From NCBI GenBank assembly GCA_900551455.1, contig URVV01000004.1, forward strand, positions 22,330-86,329: a stretch of DNA of 64,000 bases, read 5' to 3'. The translations under genes were made by a program, and so were the position numbers. The notes below the pieces were generated by a model, which did not search any database, was not told where the DNA came from, and saw only the letters and a program-made list of their open reading frames with translations. Every line of letters starts with the position of its first letter. The first letter of the stretch is position 1. Source of the stretch: an uncultured Mycoplasmatota bacterium. Lineage in GTDB: Bacteria > Bacillota_I > Bacilli_A > RF39 > UBA660. Positions 13,473 through 22,835 of this stretch are shown here, in pieces.

Positions 13473-16283
13473 TTTTAAATAGTCTTTTAAGAATTGTCCA
13501 GTATAGCTATTTTTACATTTTGCAACTTCTTCCGGAGTACCAGTAGCAATCACCTTACCACCTAAATCTCCACCATCAGGGCCCAGATCAATAATATAAT
13601 CCGCTACTTTAATAACATCTAAATTATGTTCGATAACAATAACCGTATCTCCATTATCAACAATTCTGTTCAAAATAGAAAGTAATTTTTCAATATCGTA
13701 AGAATGAAGACCTGTCGTTGGTTCATCTAATATAAAGACACTTTTTCCAGTTGGTTTCTTTTGTAGTTCTTTTGCCAATTTTACTCTCGCAGCCTCTCCA
13801 CCTGATAAAGTTGGTGCACTTTGTCCAATTTTGATATAACCAAGTCCCACATCTTGTAAAGTTTTAAGTTTGTTTAATACTTTCGGATGATTTTCAAAAA
13901 AATCAACCAAATCATCAACTCTCATCTCTAAAACATCATATATACTTTTACCCTTATATTTAATACTTAATGTTTCCTTATTATATCTCGTTCCGTGACA
14001 TACATCGCAAGGAACATAAACATCTGGTAAAAAATGCATTTCTATTTTCTTAACACCATCACCCCAACAAGCCTCACATCTTCCACCTTTAACATTAAAA
14101 CTAAACCTACTCTTATCATATCCTTTAATCTTTGCTTCTTTAGTTTCAGCAAATACATCTCTTATATCATCAAATACAGAAACATAAGTAGCTGGATTAC
14201 TTCTTGGAGTTCTACCAATCGGATTTTGAGTTATAAGAATAACCTTATCAACCTCATCAAGGCCTAAAACTTCTTTACATTTTCCAGGTTTTTCCTTAAA
14301 ACTATATAAATTACTTGCTAAAGTTTTATATAAAATTTCATTTACTAAACTACTCTTTCCAGAACCAGAAACTCCCGTTACACAAGTAAATGTACCCAAA
14401 GGAAACTTTACATTAATATTTTTTAAATTATTCTCACTAGCTCCCTTAACAGTAATAAACTTTCCATTTCCTTTTCTTCTAGTTTTAGGCACCTCAATCT
14501 TTCTTTTTCCGGATAAGAATTGCCCAGTAATACTATTCTCACACTTCATAACCTCTTCTGGAGTTCCAGCCGCTACAACATATCCCCCGTGTTCCCCTGC
14601 TAAAGGTCCAATATCAACTAAATAATCTGCTGCCAGCATTGTATCCGCATCGTGCTCAACAACAATTAAAGTATTACCCAAATCTCGCATTTCTAACAAA
14701 GAATTAATTAACTTTTGATTATCCTTTTGATGTAAACCAATACTAGGTTCATCTAATACATATAAAACACCAGTTAACTTAGAACCAATTTGCGTAGCCA
14801 ATCTAATTCTTTGACTTTCTCCACCTGATAAAGTTCCTGCAGTTCTATTAAGCGTTAAGTATTCCAATCCCACATTAATAAGAAAATCTAATCTACTATC
14901 AATTTCCTTAATTAATAATGTGGCAATTTCTTTCTTCTCATCAGATAATTTTAGATTATTAATAAAGTCTCTTAAATCTCTAATAGATAAACAACTAGTC
15001 TCATATATATTCTTATTATTAATCAAAACTGACAAAGCCCCTTCACCAAGTCTAGCACCCTTACACGTAGGACATACACTCTCACTCATATATCCCTCAA
15101 TCCATTCTCTAATCCAAGTGCTCTTAGTTTCAATATACCTTCTCTCTAAATTAGTAATAACCCCTTCAAAATAATCTTTCGCATTTCTGGTATTTCCATT
15201 TTTAGAAGTATATCTAAATTCCAATATATCTGGAGAACCATATAAAACAATATCCATCTTATTCTTAGGAATATCTTTAATAGGCATATCTAAATCAATA
15301 TCATAATACTTAGCAACTGTTTCAATTTGTGTCCTATTAATATTATCATCATCAATATTAAATGGTTTAATTCCCCCATTATTAATAGATAAATTTCTAT
15401 CAGGAATAACTAAGTCCATATCCAACTTAAACTTAACTCCCAATCCCTTACAATCAGGGCAAGCTCCATAAGGCGCATTAAAAGAAAATATTCTAGGTTC
15501 CAACTCTAACAAAGAAAAGTCACAATAAGGACAAGCAAAATCCTCACTCATAAGCATTTCTTCTTTAGTATCTGGTAAATCAATAATAATCTTTCCCTTA
15601 GCAATTTTTGAAGCCGTTTCAATCGAATCGTATAATCTAGATCTAATCTCATCTTTTACAACTAATCTATCTACAATAACTAAAATAATATGTTTCTTAT
15701 TCTTTTCTAATTCTATATTTTCATTAAGTTCTTTAATTTCACCATCAATTTTACATCTTACAAAACCGTCTCTTCTAAGCTGGTCTAATGTATCTTTATG
15801 AGTACCTTTTTCCCCCTTTACAATTGGAGCCATTACCATAATCCTAGTTCCAGTGTCAAGTTCTAAAACTTTGTTTGTCATTTCTTCAACACTTTGTTGA
15901 GTAATTGGAACATGATGCCTTGGGCAATAAGGAACTCCTACCCTAGCATACAAAAGTCTTAAATAATCATATATCTCAGTAATAGTTCCTACTGTAGATC
16001 TAGGATTCTTATTTGTACTCTTTTGATCAATACTAATTGAAGGAGACAGTCCCTCAATTGAATCTACTAAAGGCTTTTCACTCCCCCCAAGAAATTGTCT
16101 AGCATAAGCACTTAAGCTTTCAATATACCTTCTCTGTCCTTCAGCATAAATCGTATCAAAGGCAAGACTACTCTTTCCAGAACCTGAAACCCCAGTCATA
16201 ACCACTAACTTATTCTTAGGTATTTCAATATCAATATTTTTTAAATTATTTTCTCTAGCACCCTTAACAATAATCTTATCCAT
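13470..16283 (-). CDS. uvrA: UvrABC excinuclease ATPase subunit A
   Basis: A 937-residue protein that detects bulky DNA lesions and loads UvrB in nucleotide excision repair. It has two ABC ATPase modules, with Walker A GVSGSGKSSLAFDT near the N-terminus and GVSGSGKSSLVNEI near residue 640. There are signatures (LSGGESQRIRLA, LSGGEAARVKLA) and zinc-binding cysteines (CPYCDF, CPDCKG, CEACWGDGV, CDVCHG). Full family length. The ATG at 16283 has GGAAGTGAG 6 nt upstream and gives the conserved start DKIIVKGARENNLKN; an upstream in-frame start would add 14 untypical residues. uvrB is not adjacent, unlike the common uvrB-uvrA pair. Confidence 0.98.
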   Translation of the reverse strand: MDKIIVKGARENNLKNIDIEIPKNKLVVMTGVSGSGKSSLAFDTIYAEGQRRYIESLSAYARQFLGGSEKPLVDSIEGLSPSISIDQKSTNKNPRSTVGTITEIYDYLRLLYARVGVPYCPRHHVPITQQSVEEMTNKVLELDTGTRIMVMAPIVKGEKGTHKDTLDQLRRDGFVRCKIDGEIKELNENIELEKNKKHIILVIVDRLVVKDEIRSRLYDSIETASKIAKGKIIIDLPDTKEEMLMSEDFACPYCDFSLLELEPRIFSFNAPYGACPDCKGLGVKFKLDMDLVIPDRNLSINNGGIKPFNIDDDNINRTQIETVAKYYDIDLDMPIKDIPKNKMDIVLYGSPDILEFRYTSKNGNTRNAKDYFEGVITNLERRYIETKSTWIREWIEGYMSESVCPTCKGARLGEGALSVLINNKNIYETSCLSIRDLRDFINNLKLSDEKKEIATLLIKEIDSRLDFLINVGLEYLTLNRTAGTLSGGESQRIRLATQIGSKLTGVLYVLDEPSIGLHQKDNQKLINSLLEMRDLGNTLIVVEHDADTMLAADYLVDIGPLAGEHGGYVVAAGTPEEVMKCENSITGQFLSGKRKIEVPKTRRKGNGKFITVKGASENNLKNINVKFPLGTFTCVTGVSGSGKSSLVNEILYKTLASNLYSFKEKPGKCKEVLGLDEVDKVILITQNPIGRTPRSNPATYVSVFDDIRDVFAETKEAKIKGYDKSRFSFNVKGGRCEACWGDGVKKIEMHFLPDVYVPCDVCHGTRYNKETLSIKYKGKSIYDVLEMRVDDLVDFFENHPKVLNKLKTLQDVGLGYIKIGQSAPTLSGGEAARVKLAKELQKKPTGKSVFILDEPTTGLHSYDIEKLLSILNRIVDNGDTVIVIEHNLDVIKVADYIIDLGPDGGDLGGKVIATGTPEEVAKCKNSYTGQFLKDYLK

Positions 16284-16425
16284 TTTTCTCACTTCCAAGT
16301 TCATATTATATAACAAAATTAACAAATTTGTTTAACTAATTTCTTCCATAAAACTACCACTATCATAACATAATTAAAAATATCTGTCAAGATTAAATAA
16401 TACATTTGTTTGTATTATCTAATAA

Positions 16426-16452
16426 ATAAAAAAATAACTATTTCTAGTTATC
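16426..16452 (-). terminator. Terminator of the mrnC-rlmB-sigH cluster
   Basis: Minus-strand stem AATAACTA-GAAA-TAGTTATT followed by TTTTT. It overlaps the sigH stop codon. Confidence 0.85.
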
Positions 16453-17028
16453 TTCTTCAAAAACTTTCTTAATTTTAATCTTAATTCTATGAAAAGTATT
16501 ATAAATAGACTTAACATCTTTATTTAAACTATTAGCAATTTCTAAAAAATCATATCCCCTAATTTTTAATTCAAAAACTTTTAATTCAAATTCAGTTAAT
16601 TCTTTTCTTATCTTTTCGATAATCTTTTCTTCATAATCCCTTAATAAAAATGCTTTTTCTATATCGGTATTATCCTTAATAACTTTCTCCATATTTTCAT
16701 CAATAGCAATAGCATTATTTAATACTTTTTCTTTTCCCTTTGTTGACTTTCTTAAATAATTAACTATTTTTCTATCTATACATAAATTAGCAAATGTATA
16801 AAAAGTCGCCTTATTATCTCCAGGTAAAAAACTTTTTATCGCTTCTTCTAACCCAATATACCCCTCTTGCATAATATCACTAATTTCTATCCCATGATGT
16901 GTCGCATATATAATAGCATTTTTACTCTTTTTTACAACAATTGGTTTATACTTTTGATAAATTAAATTACTCGCATCCTCATTGCCCTCTTGTGCCAATA
17001 ATACTAACTCATAATCATTATATTCCAT
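16444..17028 (-). CDS. sigH: RNA polymerase sigma factor, SigH-type
   Basis: A 194-residue sigma-70 family factor. Region 2 is residues ~8-90 (DYELVLLAQEGNEDASNLIYQKYKPIV, IMQEGYIGLEEAIKSF, TFYTFANLCIDRKIVNYLRK). Region 4 is residues ~140-190 (LTEFELKVFELKIRGYDFLEIANSLNKDVKSIYNTFHRIKIKIKK). In Bacillota the order mrnC-rlmB-...-sigH is conserved. Here the same order, with 2-nt spacing to rlmB, supports the sporulation/transition-phase factor SigH rather than a generic ECF sigma. The upstream cysS of the classic cluster is elsewhere (56178). Confidence 0.85.
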   Translation of the reverse strand: MEYNDYELVLLAQEGNEDASNLIYQKYKPIVVKKSKNAIIYATHHGIEISDIMQEGYIGLEEAIKSFLPGDNKATFYTFANLCIDRKIVNYLRKSTKGKEKVLNNAIAIDENMEKVIKDNTDIEKAFLLRDYEEKIIEKIRKELTEFELKVFELKIRGYDFLEIANSLNKDVKSIYNTFHRIKIKIKKVFEEDN

Positions 17029-17030
17029 AA

Positions 17031-17732
17031 TTACCTTTTACTAGCCACAATTCTTGCTAAAACAATTCCACAAGAAACCGAAGCATTTAAACTATTAATT
17101 TTTCCAATCATTGGTATTTTAGCCACAAAATCACAATTATCTTGTAAAACTCTACTCATTCCTTTTCCTTCATTACCAATAATTAAGCAAATTGGCATAT
17201 TATAATCTAATTCTGTATAATCAGTACCATCCATATCTGTACCAATAACCCAATAACCAATTTCCTTAAGTTTCTTAATAGCTACTCCTAAATTAGCCAC
17301 TTTAATAATTGGCATATTATAAATAGCACCTACACTAGTTTTAACAACCGTCGCATTAATAGAGACACTTCTATCATTAGGAATAATAATTCCATCTATT
17401 CCTAGTGCCTCACACGTTCTTATAATTGCTCCAAAATTATGTGGATCTTCTATGTGATCAAGTAACACAATTATCGGATTTTTCTTATTAATACCCTTAA
17501 TATAATCAAAATCAAAAGTTTCAACCTCATCAACTTCTAATATAATTCCCTGATGAACCCCATCAACTTTATTATCTAAAAATTTATTAGGAACAAAAGT
17601 ATATCTAATCCCATATTTTTTAATTAAACTCATAATTTCTGAATCATTAAACTTTTCCGCTAAATAAATTTTATTAATCTTTTCCCCACTCTTAATCTTC
17701 TCTTTAGCTACATTTTTTCCATATATATACAT
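17031..17732 (-). CDS. rlmB: 23S rRNA (guanosine-2'-O-)-methyltransferase RlmB, TrmH/SPOUT family
   Basis: A 233-residue SPOUT methyltransferase that methylates the 2'-O of a guanosine in 23S rRNA. It has a short N-terminal substrate-binding domain (YGKNVAKEKIKSGEKINKIYL), then the knotted domain with LLDHIEDPHNFGAIIRTCEALGIDGIIIP, SVGAIYNMPI, CLIIGNEGKGMSRVL and the C-terminal IPMIGKINSLNASVSCGIVLA motif that binds SAM. Compact length is normal for YacO/RlmB. It is packed between the rhodanese gene and sigH. Confidence 0.93.
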   Translation of the reverse strand: MYIYGKNVAKEKIKSGEKINKIYLAEKFNDSEIMSLIKKYGIRYTFVPNKFLDNKVDGVHQGIILEVDEVETFDFDYIKGINKKNPIIVLLDHIEDPHNFGAIIRTCEALGIDGIIIPNDRSVSINATVVKTSVGAIYNMPIIKVANLGVAIKKLKEIGYWVIGTDMDGTDYTELDYNMPICLIIGNEGKGMSRVLQDNCDFVAKIPMIGKINSLNASVSCGIVLARIVASKR

Positions 17733-17737
17733 TTAAA

Positions 17738-18100
17738 TCACTCCAAATCAAAACCCCAATTTAATAAACCACCATCTAAATTATACAAATTAGTATATCC
17801 CATTTTGCTTAATTTCTCTGCTGCCTTCATACTTCTCATTCCACTAGCACAATATAAAATGATTATCGTACTCTTATCATAACTAATATTATCTATCCCT
17901 TCTAAAGGAACATTTTTAGCATTAGCAATATGACCAGTATTATATTCATCCATATTTCTTACATCAATTATCTCTACCTTATTATTATTAATTAAATTCA
18001 TAGCTTCATTTGCATCAATCGTTTTATAAGCTTTCTTCCCACAACCAGTAACTAAAAGTAAAAATAAACTAAAAGTCATCACCTTAAACCATTTCTTCAT
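17738..18100 (-). CDS. Rhodanese-domain lipoprotein
   Basis: About 120 residues from the ATG 6 nt after GGAGG. The signal peptide carries lipobox LLVTGC (Cys ~19). A single rhodanese domain follows, with IIDVRNMDEYNTGHIANAKNVPL and the active-site loop YCASGMRSMKAAEKL, whose Cys would carry persulfide sulfur. The tail DGGLLNWGFDLE is typical. It is an extracytoplasmic, membrane-attached sulfurtransferase-like protein; the physiological acceptor is unknown. Its start overlaps the end of mrnC by 17 nt, so it is expressed with the rRNA-maturation genes. Confidence 0.9.
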   Translation of the reverse strand: MKKWFKVMTFSLFLLLVTGCGKKAYKTIDANEAMNLINNNKVEIIDVRNMDEYNTGHIANAKNVPLEGIDNISYDKSTIIILYCASGMRSMKAAEKLSKMGYTNLYNLDGGLLNWGFDLE

Positions 18101-18476
18101 CATATTCCTCCAATATAAAATTAACAATTTCTGTAACTCGATCAATCTTATCACTTAAATACAAATATCCAATTAATGCCTCAAATCCTGTAGAATTCTT
18201 ATAAGTAATTATATCCGTATTCTTAGGATGACTTCCTCTCTTATAATTTCTACCTCGTTTAACAACATCTATCTCCTCATTACTCAAATAACCAATATCA
18301 AGTAAGTACTTAAGTATTCTAGCCTGACTTTTCGCAGATACATACTTAATAGCTTCTTTTTGTAAATCCTCTACCTTAGCAATTCCCTTTTTAATTAAAT
18401 CCTCCCTTATATATACCTCATAAACAGCATCTCCCATATAAGCCAAAGTAATAACATTAATCATATTTACATCCAT
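18084..18476 (-). CDS. mrnC: Mini-ribonuclease III (23S rRNA maturation)
   Basis: A 130-residue single RNase III catalytic domain without a dsRNA-binding domain, the form that trims 23S rRNA precursor ends in Bacillota. The catalytic helix is LAYMGDAVYEVYIRE. Conserved segments are VSAKSQARIL, KRGRNYKRGSHPKNTDIITYKNSTGFEALIGYLYLS, with the second acidic site (GFEALIGYLYL). The standard place is between cysS and rlmB; here it precedes rhodanese-rlmB-sigH. Confidence 0.95.
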   Translation of the reverse strand: MDVNMINVITLAYMGDAVYEVYIREDLIKKGIAKVEDLQKEAIKYVSAKSQARILKYLLDIGYLSNEEIDVVKRGRNYKRGSHPKNTDIITYKNSTGFEALIGYLYLSDKIDRVTEIVNFILEEYDEEMV

Positions 18477-18549
18477 CTTTTCACTTCCATATTCATTTTA
18501 TCATATAAAAAATAATTTGTAAAATTATTTAACTACCAGTAATATAAAG

Positions 18550-18596
18550 AAAAAAGTCAGAAAAGACTATAGGTATATAACCTATTACTTTCTGAC
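18550..18596 (-). terminator. Terminator of nifJ
   Basis: Minus-strand stem GTCAGAAA...TTTCTGAC with an inner ATAGGT-type stem, followed by TTTTTT. It lies 70-120 nt past the nifJ stop. Confidence 0.75.
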
Positions 18597-18668
18597 CATA
18601 TATTTAAGTCATATCTATCATATGACATTATTATTATCACCCATAACAAAATAATTATACATCCAATT

Positions 18669-21600
18669 TTAAAGTTTACTATAATATTCGTATCTAGCCT
18701 TTGCCCATTTTTTTTGATTATCCAATAACTTATCTGCCTCACTAGGATTAATCTTTTTCAAATTTGCATACCTATTCTCATTAGATAAAAATTCATCATA
18801 CCTATCAAAATCAACATCCTTCGAATCTAAAGTAAAAACTTTATTTTGAGGATTATATCTAAATGTCAAGAAATATCCACATTTTGAAGCTAAATAAGCA
18901 TCATCTAAACTATGTTCCATTCCTTTTTTTATCCCGTGTTCAATACAAGGCGCATAAGCAATAACAATTGAAGGTCCATTATGATTATTAGCCTCTTGTA
19001 AAACCTTTAAATACTGTTCCTTATTATAACCAATATTAACACAAGCAACATATACGTGTGGATAACACATTGCAATTCTAGCTAAATCTTTTTTATAATT
19101 ATTTTTTCCATTAGCTGTAAATGAAGCAATAGAACCAAGATTACTAGATTTTGAAGACTGTCCTCCAGTATTAGAATATACCTCCGTATCAAGAACTAAA
19201 ATATTAATATTCTCATTTGTTGATAGTATATGATCTAATCCTCCATATCCAATATCATAAGCAAATCCATCTCCCCCAACAATCCATACAGATTTAGGAA
19301 CAATATAATCTCTAAGTTCCTTTAAATATGTATGCTTATTAAAATCAATTCTCTTATAAACATCCTTACAGATTTCATAATTATCCATATTATTAACCCA
19401 TAAATCAAAGTCCGGAGAACTATTCTCTTCCATATATTTCTTAATCTTATTTCTTTTAATATTAATTCCCTGTTTAATACCTAAACCAAATTCTGCATTA
19501 TCCTCAAACAAACTATTAGCCCAAGGAATAGAGTATGGTGTAGAAGGAGCACTAGCCCCATATATTGAAGAACATCCCGTTGCATTAGCAATAAATAAAT
19601 TATCATTAAATAATTGTGTTAAATTTTTAAGATAAGCTGTTTCCCCACAACCAGCACATGCTCCAGAAAATTCAAATTTAGGTTCTACAAACTCCAAATT
19701 TTTAACATTAACAATTTTAGGATCATACTCTTCTTTATTCTTTTCTAAATATTCAAAATCATCATTCGTATAAATATTCTTATCATACTTCTTCATTTCC
19801 AAAGCTTTCTTTCCAAGTTTACCAGGACAAACATTAGCACAAACACCACATCCCGTACAATCCTTGTAACTTATTCCAATCGTATATTTTTTATTCTTTG
19901 GAAAAACACTTAAAATTCCATTTTCATAAGGATCATCCTCCTTAAGTAAAAAAGGTCTAATTACTGCGTGCGGACAAACAAAAGCACATTGATTACACTG
20001 AATACAATTATCTTTATTCCAACAAGGAACATTCTCAGCAATATCTCTTTTTTCAAATTTAGTACTTCCCCCTGGATATATTCCCGATTTTCTCTCTAAA
20101 AAAGCACTAACTGGTAATTCATTTCCTTTAAGTAACCCAATCATTTCTTCAATAGATAAATCCTCTCTCTCCGTATATTTTAAATTAATCCAATCCTCAT
20201 CAACTGTAATCTTATTAATATGAAGAGTAGATTCCATCACAATCCTATTATTTACCTGTACAACATTATCCCCTTTATGAGCAAACCTTTTCTCATTTGT
20301 ATTCTTCATAATATCTTTAACTAAATCTATATCTAAAATTTTAATAATATCAAAAATACATATCTCCATACAAGTACTAATTTTATTCTTAAGTCCCAAC
20401 TCATTAACTAATTTATAAGCATCTATCGTATAAAAATTAACCTTCTTCTTAGCTAATAAATATTTAACTTTATTAGGAAGTGATCTAACTAACTTATCAC
20501 TATCCATTCTCGTATTTAAAAACAAAGTACCATTATCCATCAGATTATCTAAAATATCATACTTATAAATATATTCTTCCTTAGAAACAACCACCAATGA
20601 AGGATTACTAACATAATAAGGAGCCTTAATTTCCTTATCAGAAATCCTCATATGACTTCTAGTAACTCCCCCAGATTTTTTTGAATCATATTGAAAATAA
20701 CCTTGCACATACTTATCCGTATGATCCCCAATAATTTTAATCATATCCTTTGAAGTAGATACCATTCCATCTGATCCATATCCATATATCAAAAACTCTG
20801 TCATATTATTAGGAATAATAAAATTCTCATCAATATCTATACTCAAATTAGTAACATCATCTTTAATTCCTATTGTAAAATTACTATGTCTCTTATCACT
20901 ATTCATAAAGTCAAATAAACTCTTAATCTGACTCGGAGTCGTATCTTTTGAAGATAATCCATATCTTCCTCCAATAATTTCAATATCTAAATCCTTAAAT
21001 ACCGAAATTACATCCAAATACAAAGGTTCACCATTTTGAGCAGGATCCTTAGTTCTATCTAAAACAGCAATCTTCTTAACAGTTTTAGGAACTACCTCGA
21101 GTAAATGTTTTGCACTAAACGGTCTATATAAATGAACTTCTACCATCCCATAAGATTTTCCCTGTAGATTTAAATAATCGACGGTATTTCTAATCGTATC
21201 ACATACACTACCCATAGCAATAATTATTTCCCTTGCATCCTCAGCTCCATAATAATTAAAAGGCTTGAAATCACTTCCTGTTATTTTGTTAATTTCTTTC
21301 ATATAATCCTCAACTGTATTAACTACATCAACATAATCTTTATTTCTAGCCTCAGTATTTTGAAAATATATATCGTCATTTTGAGCAGTACCTCTAGTAT
21401 TGTAATTTTCATTACTCATAGCTTTATCTCTAAATTTTTTTAATGCCTCTTTATCAATAAGCCTCTTAACCTTATCAAAATCAATTAATTTAATCTTATC
21501 TATTTCATGACTAGTTCTAAAACCATCAAAAAAATTAATAAATGGTAATGAAGATTTAATTGCTGATAAATGTGCAATATTTGCCATCAAATAAGCATCT

Positions 21601-22037
21601 TGTGGATTAGCTGAGCATAACATACATCCTCCGGTAGACCTAACAGCATATATATCCTGATGATCCCCAAAAATACTAAGAGCATGTGTTGCCAAACTTC
21701 GAGCTGCTACGTGCATAACAAGCGGTAACATCTCTCCAGCAATTTTATATAAACTAGGAATCATTAAAAGTAATCCCTGACTAGCAGTAAACGTCGAAGC
21801 TAATACTCCAGATTGTAATGCCCCGTGTACTAAAGCAATCGCTCCCGCTTCTGACTGCATTTCAACAACTTTTACTTTATTATTCCAAAAATTATAAGTT
21901 TCCGTATTTGAAATAACATCAACATTTTCTGCCATAGGTGATGCTGGAGTAATCGGATATATTCCACATAGTTCACTAAATTTATAAGCCACCGTACTTA
22001 CTGCTTCATTTGCATCCATTGTTTTAAACTTTTCCAT
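18669..22037 (-). CDS. nifJ: Pyruvate:ferredoxin (flavodoxin) oxidoreductase
   Basis: A 1122-residue single-chain enzyme converting pyruvate and CoA to acetyl-CoA and CO2 while reducing ferredoxin or flavodoxin. Domains in order: pyrimidine-binding domain with CGIYPITPASPMAE; gamma domain; transketolase-C-like domain; two [4Fe-4S] motifs (CIQCNQCAFVCPH and CTGCGVCANVCPG, residues ~680-760); another cluster cysteine (GACAGCGETAY); TPP domain with VGGDGFAYDIGYGGLDH and LDTEVYSNTGGQ. Full family length. It is a monocistronic unit with its own terminator and indicates anaerobic energy metabolism. Confidence 0.98.
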   Translation of the reverse strand: MEKFKTMDANEAVSTVAYKFSELCGIYPITPASPMAENVDVISNTETYNFWNNKVKVVEMQSEAGAIALVHGALQSGVLASTFTASQGLLLMIPSLYKIAGEMLPLVMHVAARSLATHALSIFGDHQDIYAVRSTGGCMLCSANPQDAYLMANIAHLSAIKSSLPFINFFDGFRTSHEIDKIKLIDFDKVKRLIDKEALKKFRDKAMSNENYNTRGTAQNDDIYFQNTEARNKDYVDVVNTVEDYMKEINKITGSDFKPFNYYGAEDAREIIIAMGSVCDTIRNTVDYLNLQGKSYGMVEVHLYRPFSAKHLLEVVPKTVKKIAVLDRTKDPAQNGEPLYLDVISVFKDLDIEIIGGRYGLSSKDTTPSQIKSLFDFMNSDKRHSNFTIGIKDDVTNLSIDIDENFIIPNNMTEFLIYGYGSDGMVSTSKDMIKIIGDHTDKYVQGYFQYDSKKSGGVTRSHMRISDKEIKAPYYVSNPSLVVVSKEEYIYKYDILDNLMDNGTLFLNTRMDSDKLVRSLPNKVKYLLAKKKVNFYTIDAYKLVNELGLKNKISTCMEICIFDIIKILDIDLVKDIMKNTNEKRFAHKGDNVVQVNNRIVMESTLHINKITVDEDWINLKYTEREDLSIEEMIGLLKGNELPVSAFLERKSGIYPGGSTKFEKRDIAENVPCWNKDNCIQCNQCAFVCPHAVIRPFLLKEDDPYENGILSVFPKNKKYTIGISYKDCTGCGVCANVCPGKLGKKALEMKKYDKNIYTNDDFEYLEKNKEEYDPKIVNVKNLEFVEPKFEFSGACAGCGETAYLKNLTQLFNDNLFIANATGCSSIYGASAPSTPYSIPWANSLFEDNAEFGLGIKQGINIKRNKIKKYMEENSSPDFDLWVNNMDNYEICKDVYKRIDFNKHTYLKELRDYIVPKSVWIVGGDGFAYDIGYGGLDHILSTNENINILVLDTEVYSNTGGQSSKSSNLGSIASFTANGKNNYKKDLARIAMCYPHVYVACVNIGYNKEQYLKVLQEANNHNGPSIVIAYAPCIEHGIKKGMEHSLDDAYLASKCGYFLTFRYNPQNKVFTLDSKDVDFDRYDEFLSNENRYANLKKINPSEADKLLDNQKKWAKARYEYYSKL

Positions 22038-22116
22038 TAATCTCGCCTCTATTCATTATTTATTATATAACAAATACTTAAGACATTCAAGCAAGATAAT
22101 CAAAGAAAAAGAGTAA

Positions 22117-22698
22117 TTACTTACAAGTATAGCCTTGTTTAGTGTAATTATCTCTAAATGTATTAATATCTCTAGATAAATTTAAAGTATTTAAATCAGT
22201 ATCACTTATCTTATCATAATCAATTAAATAATTAACAATATAATTATTATCTGTATCAGTAGTATTTTGCACTGAAAAGCCCGCAATATTACCATATGTA
22301 CTTTGAACAGTAGCGTGCCTACTCTTAATTCCGGCAACATCTAAAATAACTGCTGAAGTACCTTGAATAACTTTATCAATTGCACTACCTATAACTCCAT
22401 CAATAATACCATCATTATCTTTTTGAGTATCATTTGTTGTACCATCAGTACCAGTACCCACGCCATCAATATCTTTCTTTCCATCTCCGTCAGTATCATT
22501 AACTGTATTTTGCTTATAATCATAAGTAATTCTAACTTTTTTAATTTCTTTACCTTCATAGTCAACATCATACTTTGTCTTCGTAGTTAATGTCCCATTT
22601 TTAACTTCATAACTACAACTCATCGTATTAGTAGCTCCAGCTCCACATCCAGTTAACATTAAAATCATTCCTAAAGATAAAAATAAAACTTTTTTCAT
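22117..22698 (-). CDS. Lipoprotein with Asp-rich repeat, unknown function
   Basis: A 193-residue protein. Residues 1-18 are a lipoprotein signal with LMLTGC. The N-terminal domain (SCSYEVKNGTLTTKTKYDVDYEGKEIKKVRITYDY) looks like YehR/DUF1307-type lipoproteins. An insert rich in Asp/Gly/Thr (NDTDGDGKKDIDGVGTGTDG, DTQKDNDGIID) resembles calcium-binding loops of the dockerin/thrombospondin type. The C-terminus (KISDTDLNTLNLSRDINTFRDNYTKQGYTC) returns to the first pattern. Calcium binding is inferred from the DxDxDG spacing only. Confidence 0.7.
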   Translation of the reverse strand: MKKVLFLSLGMILMLTGCGAGATNTMSCSYEVKNGTLTTKTKYDVDYEGKEIKKVRITYDYKQNTVNDTDGDGKKDIDGVGTGTDGTTNDTQKDNDGIIDGVIGSAIDKVIQGTSAVILDVAGIKSRHATVQSTYGNIAGFSVQNTTDTDNNYIVNYLIDYDKISDTDLNTLNLSRDINTFRDNYTKQGYTCK

Positions 22699-22793
22699 TT
22701 CATACCTCCTTTTATTCTTATTATTTTCTAAAACAAGAAAAAAATAATTGGTAATTTTTGAAAAAAATTAAAAATCATATTACCTAAAAAATG

Positions 22794-22825
22794 AAAAGAC
22801 AATCAAATCTAAATACTTGATTGTC
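22794..22825 (-). terminator. Terminator of asnS
   Basis: Minus-strand stem GACAATCAA-10 nt-TTGATTGTC followed by TTTTC, 11-40 nt past the asnS stop. Confidence 0.8.
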
Positions 22826-22835
22826 TATACATTAA

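Noticed and set aside
18557..18742. 61-codon minus-strand frame
   Set aside because: Overlaps the nifJ 3' end and the terminator; no ribosome site or family pattern.
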